Positions 52,056-62,009 of a stretch of 64,000 nucleotides of DNA are shown piece by piece. A program made the position numbers and the translations under genes. The DNA lies in contig CAYWFS010000003.1 in the NCBI GenBank assembly GCA_964457685.1, forward strand, positions 6,103-70,102, read 5' to 3'. The stretch comes from UMGS1696 sp964457685. Its GTDB lineage: Bacteria; Bacillota; Clostridia; Oscillospirales; CAG-272. The stretch's first letter is position 1, and every line of letters begins with the position of its first letter. Under the pieces are notes generated by a model that saw only the letters and a list, made by a program, of their open reading frames with translations, was not told the origin of the DNA and ran no database searches.

Positions 52056-55000
52056 TTACATGAACATTGATATTTGATTGGTTTTCGACATTCCCTTTAA
52101 TGCACCGCTTGTTTCGAGAAGCTCAAGCACGGATTTTGACACCTTTGCCTTTGTTCTCAGCTCGTCAACGGAGAACACACTTCCCGACTGCATTGCGTTC
52201 ATAAGGTTTTCTGCCGCCGCTCCACCGAGTCCGGGTAAGCTGGAGAACGGAAGTCGAATTTTGCCGTTTTCGGGAACAAACTTTGTTGCGTGTGACTTAT
52301 ATATATCAACCGGCAAAAAGTCGTAGCCCCTCTCATAGCATTCGTTTACAAGCATGAGTGCGTTTGCGGTTTCTGCTTCGGTTGCCGAAAGATCGTTTCT
52401 GCGTTTGAAGTCTGTGAGAACCTCCTTGCAATGCTGCTTGCCACCCATTACTATCTGTCCGTCAAAGCCATCGGGAGCCGCAGTGAAATATGCCGCATAA
52501 AACTCTACCGGGTAGTATATTTTATACCACATGAGTCGTATAGCGTCTATAACATATGCGGCGGCGTGTGCTTTCGGGAACATATAACGTATCTTTTGTA
52601 GGGAATCCACATACCACTGCGGAACACCATGCTCAAACATAGCGTCCTGCATATCCTTCGGAATGATAACTCCCTTTTTATTCTTACGCACGAATTCCAT
52701 TATCTTAAACGAAAGGCTCTTTTCCATACCGTATTTATGGATAAGCGTCATCATAATATCGTCTCGACATCCGATAACGTCGGAAATCGTACAGATTTTG
52801 TTGTTTATAAGTTCCTTTGCGTTTCCTACCCAGCATCCTGTTCCGTGAGTAAGTCCCGATATCTGAAGCAGGTCCGTGAAATTTTTCGGCTGTGCATCCA
52901 TCAGAACCCCTCGGATAAACTGCGTACCCATTTCGGGAAGTCCGAGTGTTGCGGTCTTTGAATCTATCTGATCCGGGGTAACTCCGATAGGTTCTGTTGA
53001 AGTGAAGCTCTTATACACGGCAGGGTCACTCATGGGAACGTCAAGCACGCTCGTATGAGAATATTCCTCGAGTCTCTTGTATTTTGTCGGAATATCGTGT
53101 CCGAGTATGTCAAGCTTCAATATTGTGTCGTGGAGATACTTAAACTCAAAGTGAGTCGTTATAATATCGGAATTCGGGTCTTCGGCAGGGTGCTGTACGG
53201 GCGAGAAGTCATATATCTCGTACTCTCTCGGAACGACAATAATTCCTCCGGGGTGCTGACCCGTGGTTCTCTTTGTTCCGACGCATCCGTTTACAAGTCT
53301 GTCCATTTCGGCACGATTCACGGATATTCCCTTACTCTCGAGGAATTTTGAAGCAAATCCCCATGCGGTCTTATCGGCAAGTGTGCCTATTGTTCCTGCC
53401 TTGAAAGCCTTTCCCGTACCGAACAGAACCTCGGTGAATTTGTGAGCGTCACCCTGTACGTCTCCGGAGAAGTTCAGGTCAATATCGGGGGTCTTGTCTC
53501 CCTTGAAGCCGAGGAAAGTTTCAAACGGAATATCGTGACCGTCCTGTTCGCATCTCGTACCGCATTTCGGGCAATCCTTTGGCGGCAAGTCAAAGCCTGA
53601 GCCTACTTCACCGTTTGTAAAGAACTCCGACCACGCACATTTCGGGCATCTGTAGTGCGGAGGCAAGGGATTTACTCTTGTGATACCAGCCATTGTAGCG
53701 GCAAATGATGAGCCTACCGAGCCTCTTGAACCTACCTGATACCCCTTTTCCTCGCTGTTTTCAACCAGCTTTCGTGCGATTATGTACATGATAGCGAAAC
53801 CGTTTTTGATAATGGAATCAAGCTCACGCTCAAGTCTTTCCGACACGACCTCGGGAAGCGGATCTCCGTACATCTGCTTTGCAAGGGAGTGACATTTTTC
53901 GGTAAGCTCCTCCTCTGCTCCGTCAATGTGCGGCGGATAGTTTCCTTTCGGGATAGGACGAACAACCTCTATCATATCCGCGATTTTATTCGGGTTATCT
54001 ATTACCACCTCATGGGCAACGTCCTCTCCGAGGTATGCAAATTCTTCAAGCATTTCTTCGGTTGTACGATAGTAAAGCTTTGTTTCACGATCCGCATCCT
54101 TGAATCCGAGACCTGTCAGAATTATTCTTCGGTATATTTCGTCCTCGGGATTTTTATAGTGAGCATCGCAGGTCGCACAAACGGGTCGTCCAGCCTTACG
54201 TCCTATTTCGACTATTCTGCGGTTGAAGTTACGGAGAGTTTCTTCGTCAGGCACTGTTCCCTTTGCAATCATGAAGTCGTTGTTTGCAATAGGCTGTATT
54301 TCGAGATAATCGTAGAACTTTGCAATTTCTATCAGCTCATCCTCCGATTTACCCGACATCATAGCAGTGAAAAGCTCACCCGCTTCACAGGCAGAACCCA
54401 GTATAAGACCCTCTCTAAGCTCCTCCAGACGTGTTTTCGGTATTCTCGGGTTTCTATAGTAATATTTGAGATTCGACTCCGAGACAAGCCTGAAAAGGTT
54501 CTTCATGCCCGTCTGATTCTTTACGAGAATTATCTGGTGATAGGATTTGAGCTTTTTAACGTCAGATTTTTCCGCCATCGCAAAGTTCATTCTCGATATG
54601 TTGTCGATTCCCTCCTCTTTAAGACGCTCCGCCATGCAGTTGAATATAGCCGCAAGCATTTCCGCGTCATCGGAGGCTCTGTGGTGATTGAAATCTCCGA
54701 GCTTATAGAACTTCGCCAAAGTGTCAAGCTTATGGTTTTTCAGCTCCGGATTCATGTTTCTCGACATCGCAACGGTATCGAGGTACGGATTGTCGAATTT
54801 TATGCCGTTTTCTTCACAGGCAAAGCGAATGAATCCCGTATCGAACTGTGCGTTGTGAGCGACAAGCATTCTTCCGCCGACAAAATCAAGAAATTCGGGA
54901 AGAACCTCGGAGATAGGTCTTGCGTCTGCCACCATTTCGTCCGTAATTCCCGTAATCTCCGTTATATTTTCGGGAATCGGCACTTCCGGATTGACAAAGG

Positions 55001-56471
55001 TATTGTATTTTGCCTTTATCTCACCGTTTTGGTATATTACCGCACCTATTTCGGTTATCTTGTTCGTTGTGGCGGAAAGTCCCGTTGTTTCAATATCGAA
55101 CACGCAGAACTCATCGTTGAACGTAATATCGTCACCCTTGTATGCGGCTCTTGATGTATCGTCAACGTAGTAAGCCTCGACACCGTATATGACCTTTATC
55201 TCATTGTTTAGGGCATCGGCGGCAAGCATGGCAACCGGGAAGCTTTGCAAATTTCCGTGGTCGGTTATCGCAACTGCCTTGTGTCCCCATTTGTGAGCGG
55301 TGTTTACTATATCATCGGGCTTTATTATTGCGTCCATCGCCGACATTACGGTATGTAAATGAAGCTCGACACGCTTTTCGGGATAATTATCCATTCTTGC
55401 ACACTCGGATATTTTTATAATATCGGTGTACTGCATATAGAGGTCGTTGTCAAAGGTATCTCTCTTGATATTTCCTCTGACCGCATATTGCTTACCCTTT
55501 TTAAACAGCGACTCCGTTTCCTCTACCGCTTCTATCGGTACGGTCATACGAATGTAAATCGAAGCTTCACGGTCGGTTACGGCAACGGTAAACATCATTT
55601 TGTCACCCTTACGAGATTCCTTTTCCTGTATATCGAACACTTCGCAAAGTATTGTGACGTTCTTTCCAGTACCCTTTATCGCACGGAGCGGAGTCGTATT
55701 TTCTATTTCAAACAGCTCACCGTATTCAAGCTCGGGCTTTGATATATCGAATACTATCTTACCCGATTTGATTTTACAGTTCTCAAGACGTTCCGCACTG
55801 TCTTCACCCTCGAAAAGTGAGGACACTCTCGGCAAAACAGGCTTTTCATCATCAACCTTAACGGCGGATTCTGCTTTTTTCGCTGCTTCTTCAAGTCTTG
55901 CGTGTTCAGTGACTATGTTTTCGGCGGCACTGTTCAGCTTTTCAAGTTGGTGTGCAACAAATTCGGCATACTGCTCCTCGGCATCACTGCTCTGCTTTAT
56001 CTCCACCTTATACGCAAGACCGAACTCACTGTTTATGATACCCTCGATAACACGAGCTGTATTGGCAAGGTCAAGCAATGTTATGCCGCCATGCGAAAAC
56101 GGTATCATTACATTAAGCTTGTTTCCGTCCTGCTCTATCTCATATTTGTCGAAAAAACCGTTTATTACGATTCCTACACGGGCGGCTTCCTTAAATATCT
56201 CGCTCATGTAGTCAATGCTGAACAGCTCGGCGGGATAATGCGTAAGTATCATGATACTGCGAAGCTCATACTTCTCTTTGATTACCCCCTCGAGGGTGTA
56301 TATATCGTGTTTTTTGAATATGCACGGAAGTGAAACCGACACCTCCGCAATTCTCTTTTCACGGTCTATCTTAACCTTGACATCGGTTGCTTTATCAAAT
56401 ATCTCCTTATGCTTTCCCGTAAGAGTCGGGGCGACCTTTTTGAAGATATCCGAAAGCGTTCTTTCAGTCAT
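52056..56471 (-). CDS. polC: DNA polymerase III alpha subunit, Gram-positive type PolC
   Basis: 1471 residues. Main replicative polymerase of low-GC Gram-positives. Domains in order: N-terminal tau-binding part, OB fold (about 240-350), PHP (ELHLHTVMSAMD) interrupted by a DEDD proofreading exonuclease (FDIETTGLS, HNAQFDTGF, HRASDDAEM), rest of PHP, a zinc-binding part (CPKC...CPKCG), polymerase palm with PDIDLNFSGD and fingers. The exonuclease inside PHP is the mark of PolC as opposed to DnaE. Its ATG overlaps the ispG stop by 8 bases; last gene of the chain from pyrH. Confidence 0.98.
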   Translation of the reverse strand: MTERTLSDIFKKVAPTLTGKHKEIFDKATDVKVKIDREKRIAEVSVSLPCIFKKHDIYTLEGVIKEKYELRSIMILTHYPAELFSIDYMSEIFKEAARVGIVINGFFDKYEIEQDGNKLNVMIPFSHGGITLLDLANTARVIEGIINSEFGLAYKVEIKQSSDAEEQYAEFVAHQLEKLNSAAENIVTEHARLEEAAKKAESAVKVDDEKPVLPRVSSLFEGEDSAERLENCKIKSGKIVFDISKPELEYGELFEIENTTPLRAIKGTGKNVTILCEVFDIQEKESRKGDKMMFTVAVTDREASIYIRMTVPIEAVEETESLFKKGKQYAVRGNIKRDTFDNDLYMQYTDIIKISECARMDNYPEKRVELHLHTVMSAMDAIIKPDDIVNTAHKWGHKAVAITDHGNLQSFPVAMLAADALNNEIKVIYGVEAYYVDDTSRAAYKGDDITFNDEFCVFDIETTGLSATTNKITEIGAVIYQNGEIKAKYNTFVNPEVPIPENITEITGITDEMVADARPISEVLPEFLDFVGGRMLVAHNAQFDTGFIRFACEENGIKFDNPYLDTVAMSRNMNPELKNHKLDTLAKFYKLGDFNHHRASDDAEMLAAIFNCMAERLKEEGIDNISRMNFAMAEKSDVKKLKSYHQIILVKNQTGMKNLFRLVSESNLKYYYRNPRIPKTRLEELREGLILGSACEAGELFTAMMSGKSEDELIEIAKFYDYLEIQPIANNDFMIAKGTVPDEETLRNFNRRIVEIGRKAGRPVCATCDAHYKNPEDEIYRRIILTGLGFKDADRETKLYYRTTEEMLEEFAYLGEDVAHEVVIDNPNKIADMIEVVRPIPKGNYPPHIDGAEEELTEKCHSLAKQMYGDPLPEVVSERLERELDSIIKNGFAIMYIIARKLVENSEEKGYQVGSRGSVGSSFAATMAGITRVNPLPPHYRCPKCAWSEFFTNGEVGSGFDLPPKDCPKCGTRCEQDGHDIPFETFLGFKGDKTPDIDLNFSGDVQGDAHKFTEVLFGTGKAFKAGTIGTLADKTAWGFASKFLESKGISVNRAEMDRLVNGCVGTKRTTGQHPGGIIVVPREYEIYDFSPVQHPAEDPNSDIITTHFEFKYLHDTILKLDILGHDIPTKYKRLEEYSHTSVLDVPMSDPAVYKSFTSTEPIGVTPDQIDSKTATLGLPEMGTQFIRGVLMDAQPKNFTDLLQISGLTHGTGCWVGNAKELINNKICTISDVIGCRDDIMMTLIHKYGMEKSLSFKIMEFVRKNKKGVIIPKDMQDAMFEHGVPQWYVDSLQKIRYMFPKAHAAAYVIDAIRLMWYKIYYPVEFYAAYFTAAPDGFDGQIVMGGKQHCKEVLTDFKRRNDLSATEAETANALMLVNECYERGYDFLPVDIYKSHATKFVPENGKIRLPFSSLPGLGGAAAENLMNAMQSGSVFSVDELRTKAKVSKSVLELLETSGALKGMSKTNQISMFM

Positions 56472-57555
56472 TTTTTCCTCCGTTGTCTATAGCCTGAATT
56501 GTCTGAGCGATAAGAAAATCAACGGCTTCGTTTTCTTCGACACGACAAACAGACTCGCCGTTCTTGAAGAACATAACAAATCCGTCTCCTCCGGCTATAC
56601 CGAAATCCGCTTCCTTAGCTTCACCCGGACCGTTAACTACGCATCCCATTACGGCTACGTTCAGTATTTTTCCGTGTGTATCAAGCTCGGCGGCACGTCT
56701 TTTGTATTCCTTCATGAGTCCTATAAGGTCGATTTTCGTTCTTCCGCAGGTCGGGCATGAAACCACGTTCACTCTGCCCCTGTGATTCATTCCGACAGAT
56801 GAAAGTATTTCAAGTCCGGCTTTTACTTCCTCAATCGGAGCGGCGGTCAGAGAAACTCTTATCGTGTCTCCTATGCCGTCAAGAAGCAGGGAGCCTATTC
56901 CCACTGCATTTTTAACAAGACCCGTGTAATCGTCTCCTGCCTCTGTCACGCCAAGATGTAGGGGATAGCTTGAAGCCTCTCTCACAAGACGTGATGCTTT
57001 CACCATTTCCGCTACATTAGAGGATTTAATTGATATAACTATATCAGAAAAACCGCAGCTCTCAAGTGCCTCGGCTTCTGTAAGAGCAGACTCCGCAAGG
57101 GCTTCCGCACAAGGATGAGAATACTTTTCAAGGAGCTTTTTATCGAGAGAGCCGCCGTTGACTCCTATTCTTATCGGAATGCCTGCGTTTTTACAAGCCG
57201 ACGCAACCTCTTTGACCTTCCATTTTTCGCCGATATTACCCGGATTGATTCGTATTTTATCAACACCGTATCGAACACATTCGAGAGCAATTTTATAGTC
57301 AAAATGAATATCCGCTACAAGAGGACAGGAAACACCGCTCTCCTTTGCGACCTTAAACACCTCCGCACATTCTATTTTGGGAACTGCAAGGCGAACAATG
57401 TCACAGCCTGCGTTTTCAAGCTGTTTTATCTGCTTTATTGAATTTTCAAAATCCGCTGCCGGCACATTTGTCATCGACTGAACGCTTATCGGATTCTCAC
57501 CGCCGACAAGAACACTACCGACACGGACTGTTTTCGTTTCTTTTCTGTTATACAT
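56464..57555 (-). CDS. ispG: 4-hydroxy-3-methylbut-2-en-1-yl diphosphate synthase
   Basis: 363 residues. [4Fe-4S] enzyme of the MEP isoprenoid pathway converting MEcPP to HMBPP. TIM-barrel N-terminal part with SVQSMTNV and ADIHFDY; the three cluster Cys are in VVSCPTCGRT and VMGCVVNGPGE. Its ATG shares one base with the rseP stop codon. Found in the standard dxr-rseP-ispG order. Confidence 0.97.
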   Translation of the reverse strand: MYNRKETKTVRVGSVLVGGENPISVQSMTNVPAADFENSIKQIKQLENAGCDIVRLAVPKIECAEVFKVAKESGVSCPLVADIHFDYKIALECVRYGVDKIRINPGNIGEKWKVKEVASACKNAGIPIRIGVNGGSLDKKLLEKYSHPCAEALAESALTEAEALESCGFSDIVISIKSSNVAEMVKASRLVREASSYPLHLGVTEAGDDYTGLVKNAVGIGSLLLDGIGDTIRVSLTAAPIEEVKAGLEILSSVGMNHRGRVNVVSCPTCGRTKIDLIGLMKEYKRRAAELDTHGKILNVAVMGCVVNGPGEAKEADFGIAGGDGFVMFFKNGESVCRVEENEAVDFLIAQTIQAIDNGGKND

Positions 57556-58595
57556 TAAAATAATCCCACAATATCCTTTATTCCGATTACCACCATAAGG
57601 AGCATGAGCATAACAAGACCTGCGAAATGAATATATCCCTCAATCTCACGCTTAATGGGTTTTCTTCTGATAAGCTCAATAAGCTGGAACAGAAGTCTGC
57701 CGCCGTCAAGAGCCGGTAAAGGAAGAAGATTCATTACTCCGAGGTTCATGCTGATAACAACGGAGAGATATATAAAGTCACCTGCACCCTGCTCTGCCGC
57801 TTCTCCCAGAGCCTTTGTTACTCCGATAGGTCCTGAAATACTTTCTGTACCGTATCTTCCGCTTACAAGGTCATAGAGAGATTCCCATATCATTTTTATG
57901 GTAGACGCAGAACGGAAATATGCGTGTTTAAGGACGTTAAGCGGAGTTTTTTCCTCGGGATACACCTTAAAATCCATATTGCCGTATCTTGTACCGCTTT
58001 CGACTATGGTAGGAAATACGCAGTCCTCAACGGTTACAGTCTCCCCGTCTCTTACCACAACAATGTCGATAGGCTCTATTCCCTTTCGCATTATCTCGTA
58101 GATGGTCTCGTTTGCTATGTGTACCTTTGTACCGTCTACGCTTATTATCTCGTCACCTATTCTGAGTCCCGATGAATATGCATAGTTGTGTCCGTTTTCA
58201 TCCTCAACAAACGCACCTATGACGTTTGACGGCAATGTTTCCTGACTTGCGACAAGTATCGACATTGCTATGATTCCGACTACTATATTCATAAACGCAC
58301 CTGCACAGGTTATGATAATCCTCTGCCATACAGGCTTGTTTGTAAATGCGTTTGCATCTGTCGAATCCTCGTCCTCGCCCTCCATGCTTACAAAACCTCC
58401 TATGGGCAACGCACGGAGAGAATATTTTATTCCCGATTTTTTTGATTTTTTCGATACAAGAGTAGGACCCATTCCTATAGAAAACTCTTGAACGGTTACT
58501 TTAAATATGCGTGCGGCAGTAAAATGTCCGAACTCATGAATAAAGATAAGAAATCCGAAAATCAGGAGTGCCAAAACGATATACCAGATATTAAT
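57555..58595 (-). CDS. rseP: RseP/RasP-type site-2 membrane metalloprotease
   Basis: About 346 residues. Intramembrane zinc protease: HEFGH at residues 20-24, a PDZ domain (about 120-200), and the second metal motif in NLLPLPALDGGRLLF. Cuts anti-sigma factors and signal-peptide remnants. The start is unusual. An in-frame ATG at 58670 would overlap dxr by 71 bases and add a non-hydrophobic extension. The natural N-terminus of the family is matched by an ATT at 58595, 4 bases after the dxr stop, or by a TTG at 58574. I give the ATT; a gene caller would choose another. Confidence 0.88.
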   Translation of the reverse strand: MNIWYIVLALLIFGFLIFIHEFGHFTAARIFKVTVQEFSIGMGPTLVSKKSKKSGIKYSLRALPIGGFVSMEGEDEDSTDANAFTNKPVWQRIIITCAGAFMNIVVGIIAMSILVASQETLPSNVIGAFVEDENGHNYAYSSGLRIGDEIISVDGTKVHIANETIYEIMRKGIEPIDIVVVRDGETVTVEDCVFPTIVESGTRYGNMDFKVYPEEKTPLNVLKHAYFRSASTIKMIWESLYDLVSGRYGTESISGPIGVTKALGEAAEQGAGDFIYLSVVISMNLGVMNLLPLPALDGGRLLFQLIELIRRKPIKREIEGYIHFAGLVMLMLLMVVIGIKDIVGLF

Positions 58596-58599
58596 AAAC

Positions 58600-59790
58600 T
58601 CACACCCTTTTTGAAGCGTATTTACCGATGAGCTTACGGCAGGCTTCTCTTGCTTCTTCAACTGCCGCAAAAATACTCTCGGTGCTTATATTATATGATA
58701 CCTTGGCATTGTCAAGTGTTTCAAGCGTTAATGATGAAATATCTGTAAATCCTATGCCGCCATGAAGAAATTCCGCCACAGCCTCCTCGTCAGCCGCTAT
58801 AAGTGATGCCGGAGCAGTACCGCCCATACGAACAGCCTGTCTCGCCGCATTCATAAGGGGGAACGCTTCATTGTCAGGCTCAAAGAACGTCAGCTTCGCA
58901 AGTGTCGCAAAGTCAAGAGAGTCACACGGGGCATTTTTGCTGTGCGGAGCGGTTGCGGCATAACGAATACAGTCACGCATATCGGGTCTGCCCATTTGTG
59001 CTGTCACTGTATTATCATTATACTCGACCATGGAGTGTATTATGCTCTGCGGATGAACCACAACACGAACTCTGTCCTCGGAAAAACCGAAAAGACGTAC
59101 AGCCTCGATTATCTCAAAGCCCTTGTTCATAAGAGTTGCGGAGTCTATTGTAATTTTCTTTCCCATTTTCCATGTGGGGTGTGCAAGAGCCTCTGCCGCC
59201 GTCACTTTTTCAAGCTCGGATTTCTTTTTTCCGAAAAAAGGACCTCCCGATGCAGTGAGTATAAGACTTTTTATATCGCTTTTGTCGTGATTTTCGAGAA
59301 GTCTGTATATTGCACTATGCTCACTGTCAACGGGGACAAGCTCTCCTCCGCTTTTATTCAGCTTATCGAAGATTATATCCCCTGCCGCAATTATCGCTTC
59401 CTTATTTGCCATTCCTATGCGTTTGCCGGATTCAGCCGCCGCATAAGCATAGTCAAGTCCTGCAAGACCGCCGACGGAATGGAATATTATGTCAGCTTCC
59501 GTTTCACGAACTGCGGAAAGAACCTCGTTACGTTGAAAAAGTATTTCTGTTTTTATCCCTCTCAGCATAAGCTCCGATGACAGCTTTTTTGCGGATTCTT
59601 CATCTAAAAGTGCCACTGCTTTGGGATTATATTTTTGTACCTGCTGTGCAAGAAGGTCTGTATTTCTTCCTGCGACCAGCATTTTTATGTCAAGCTCAAG
59701 CTCGTCGGCTACATCGAGTGTCTGCATACCGACAGAACCCGTTGAGCCGAGTACGACTGCGGAGCTTATATTTTTTTCAATTGCTTTCAT
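58600..59790 (-). CDS. dxr: 1-deoxy-D-xylulose-5-phosphate reductoisomerase
   Basis: 396 residues. Second step of the MEP pathway, NADPH-dependent. N-terminal GSTGSVGMQTL dinucleotide loop, ANKEAIIAAGD, PVDSEHSA (metal and substrate site) and the loop STLMNKGFEIIEA are all present. gaggtg before the ATG at 59790 sets the start; 7 bases after cdsA. Confidence 0.97.
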   Translation of the reverse strand: MKAIEKNISSAVVLGSTGSVGMQTLDVADELELDIKMLVAGRNTDLLAQQVQKYNPKAVALLDEESAKKLSSELMLRGIKTEILFQRNEVLSAVRETEADIIFHSVGGLAGLDYAYAAAESGKRIGMANKEAIIAAGDIIFDKLNKSGGELVPVDSEHSAIYRLLENHDKSDIKSLILTASGGPFFGKKKSELEKVTAAEALAHPTWKMGKKITIDSATLMNKGFEIIEAVRLFGFSEDRVRVVVHPQSIIHSMVEYNDNTVTAQMGRPDMRDCIRYAATAPHSKNAPCDSLDFATLAKLTFFEPDNEAFPLMNAARQAVRMGGTAPASLIAADEEAVAEFLHGGIGFTDISSLTLETLDNAKVSYNISTESIFAAVEEAREACRKLIGKYASKRV

Positions 59791-59797
59791 ATGCACC

Positions 59798-60622
59798 TCA
59801 CACAAGAAGCTCTGCCGCAAACGGGAGACACGAAATGATATACAGTATCGGTGCGGTCATTATAACGCTGTCAAAGCGATCCATTACTCCACCGTGACCG
59901 GGGAAAATAAAGCCGTAATCCTTGATACCGAAATGACGTTTTACAGCGGATGCGGAAAGGTCACCTATCTGAGAAACGACTGACACAACAGCTCCCGAAA
60001 TTGCCATTACAATGTAATTCGGAGCAGAAGAAGTATCAAAGTAATTGCTGATTATAACGGCATATACAACGTATGAAGCAGCCGCAAAAACGATACCGCC
60101 AATGCTTCCCTCAACAGTCTTTTTCGGAGACACTTCGGGAATGAGCTTGTGCTTTCCGAAAAGTCTGCCGCAAATATAAGCAAAGGTATCGCTTACCCAA
60201 GGACCTATGAACACAAGAAGATAGAGATAGCTGCTGCGACTGCGGAGTAAAACTATGGAAGTAAACGAAACCGCAATATAGAAAACTCCCATAAAAGCTG
60301 AGGAAGACAATGTATAATCGAGCTTACCCTTTGAGAAAACGTCGATTGCATACACAGCGATAAGATATACCACGCACAGTGCAAAAACAACGCTTACGGA
60401 ATCATCTCCGAACGCAAGCGGAACAAGAGGCATAAGTCCGAAAGCAAGTGATATTCCCGACAAAACGTAATTCTTTCTAACTCCCACGCATCCGAGCATT
60501 TCATAAATACCGACAACGGACAAAACAGCCATAGCGGCAGGAAATATCGGAGTATAGGAATACACACATATCGGAATGAAAAGCATTATCGCAACAACTG
60601 CGGTTATAGTTCTTTTTAACAT
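59798..60622 (-). CDS. cdsA: phosphatidate cytidylyltransferase
   Basis: 274 residues, about eight membrane spans. Makes CDP-diacylglycerol from phosphatidate and CTP. C-terminal CDS signature SASAVKRHFGIKD...GHGGVMDRFDS intact. 13 bases after uppS. Confidence 0.95.
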   Translation of the reverse strand: MLKRTITAVVAIMLFIPICVYSYTPIFPAAMAVLSVVGIYEMLGCVGVRKNYVLSGISLAFGLMPLVPLAFGDDSVSVVFALCVVYLIAVYAIDVFSKGKLDYTLSSSAFMGVFYIAVSFTSIVLLRSRSSYLYLLVFIGPWVSDTFAYICGRLFGKHKLIPEVSPKKTVEGSIGGIVFAAASYVVYAVIISNYFDTSSAPNYIVMAISGAVVSVVSQIGDLSASAVKRHFGIKDYGFIFPGHGGVMDRFDSVIMTAPILYIISCLPFAAELLV

Positions 60623-60635
60623 AATATCTCCTTAT

Positions 60636-61358
60636 TCACACCTTTCCCCAACGACGTGAACGCTTTGCAAAATCAAATACGGCTTCATCCACGTCCTCGG
60701 GTGTAAAATCAGGCCACATTTTTTCGGAAAAGTAGTATTCTGCATACGCACTTTGCCAAAGCAGGAAGTTTGAAATACGCTCCTCCTTACCCGTTCTTAC
60801 AACAAGGTCGGGATCGGGGCATCCACGGGTATACATTGCGTTTGTAAGCTCTTCTTCGGTGACAAATTTTTTACCCGAAAGCAAAAGTGTATTTACCGCA
60901 TGGACAATTTCAGCTCTGCCGCCGTAATTCATGGCAATATTGAGTCTGTACGGTCTTCCCGCGGTCTCTTTTTCGAGGATTGCAACCTTTTTACCTATAT
61001 TTTCGCTAAGCTCACCGGGTTCTCCGATGAATTTAAACTCAATATCCTTTTCGTCCGCCGCTTCCTTTATGTATTCGAGAAAGAGTTTGAATATCGCTTC
61101 AACCTCACGGCGAGGTCTGTTTATATTTTCGGTCGAAAAAGCGTATACGGTACAGCACTGTATACCTATGCTTTTTGAATATCTTACGATTTTCTTAAAG
61201 GTCTCCGCACCGACTTTATGACCGGCTTCTCTCGGGAGTCCCTTTGCGTTCGCCCATCTTCCGTTTCCGTCCATTATGAACGCAATATGTCGAAGTCCGC
61301 TTTTTTGAACTGCTTCACTCGGAGTTATTCCCTCCGGCAAGTTATTTCTTTCCTGCAT
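60636..61358 (-). CDS. uppS: undecaprenyl diphosphate synthase (cis-prenyltransferase)
   Basis: 240 residues. Adds isoprene units to make the lipid carrier of wall synthesis. MDGNGRWA near residue 30, AFSTENINRP, and the C-terminal PDLVVRTGKEERISNFLLWQ and YAEYYF motifs match. aaagg before the ATG at 61358. Confidence 0.96.
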   Translation of the reverse strand: MQERNNLPEGITPSEAVQKSGLRHIAFIMDGNGRWANAKGLPREAGHKVGAETFKKIVRYSKSIGIQCCTVYAFSTENINRPRREVEAIFKLFLEYIKEAADEKDIEFKFIGEPGELSENIGKKVAILEKETAGRPYRLNIAMNYGGRAEIVHAVNTLLLSGKKFVTEEELTNAMYTRGCPDPDLVVRTGKEERISNFLLWQSAYAEYYFSEKMWPDFTPEDVDEAVFDFAKRSRRWGKV

Positions 61359-61387
61359 ATCTTTTCCTTTTTTTATCCAATAGTAAA

Positions 61388-61421
61388 CGCCCGGATTGAT
61401 CATACCTCACAATGCCGGGCG
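61388..61421 (-). promoter_or_regulatory. intercistronic hairpin between frr and uppS
   Basis: Arms cgcccgg and ccgggcg extended by attg/caat (11 base pairs). On the minus strand it is followed by tttactatt, not a real T tract, so it is more likely an mRNA-stabilising or partial-termination element than a full terminator. Confidence 0.5.
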
Positions 61422-61430
61422 ATGTTTTTG

Positions 61431-61985
61431 TTAGATCTCCATGATCTCTTTTTCTTTTGCTTCTGTGATGGTCTCGATCTCTTTGATATATTTATCTGTC
61501 AGATCCTGAACCTGCTTATCGGACTGCTTCTGTTCGTCCTCTGTCATTTCACTGTTCTTCTTCATGAGCTTGCTCTTTTCGTTTGCGTCACGTCTGATGT
61601 TACGAACCGCAACCTTAGCTTCTTCACTCATCTTAGCTATGCTCTTCTTGATTTCCTTACGTCTTTCCTCTGTGAGCTGCGGGAAGATAAGTCTGAGTAC
61701 CTTACCGTCGTTCTGAGGTGTGATACCTACATCGGAAGCAAGGATAGCCTTTTCGATGCTCTTGAGTGTGGAAGCGTCCCAGGGCTGGATCACGAGGGTC
61801 TTCGGGTCAGTTACCTTAACCTCTGCCATCTGTGTGATGGGTGTGGGAGATCCGTAGTAATCTACATTTACATGAGAAATAACCTGTGTGTTAGCTCTGC
61901 CTGCACGGATAACGGAGAGAGCTTCTTTATAAGCCTCAATGGACTTTTTCATTTTGGTTTCAAATTCTTTAACGTCGAGCTTCAT
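61431..61985 (-). CDS. frr: ribosome recycling factor
   Basis: 184 residues, usual length. Splits post-termination ribosomes with EF-G. The N-terminal IRAGRANTQVI, the PTPITQMAEV and IRRDANEKSKLM stretches are diagnostic. 24 bases after pyrH. Confidence 0.97.
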   Translation of the reverse strand: MKLDVKEFETKMKKSIEAYKEALSVIRAGRANTQVISHVNVDYYGSPTPITQMAEVKVTDPKTLVIQPWDASTLKSIEKAILASDVGITPQNDGKVLRLIFPQLTEERRKEIKKSIAKMSEEAKVAVRNIRRDANEKSKLMKKNSEMTEDEQKQSDKQVQDLTDKYIKEIETITEAKEKEIMEI

Positions 61986-62009
61986 TTTAGTTCTCCTTAT
62001 AACTGATTT

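Noticed and set aside
53889..55154. 421-codon open frame opposite polC
   Set aside because: Lies wholly inside polC on the other strand, no ribosome-binding site and no recognisable domain.
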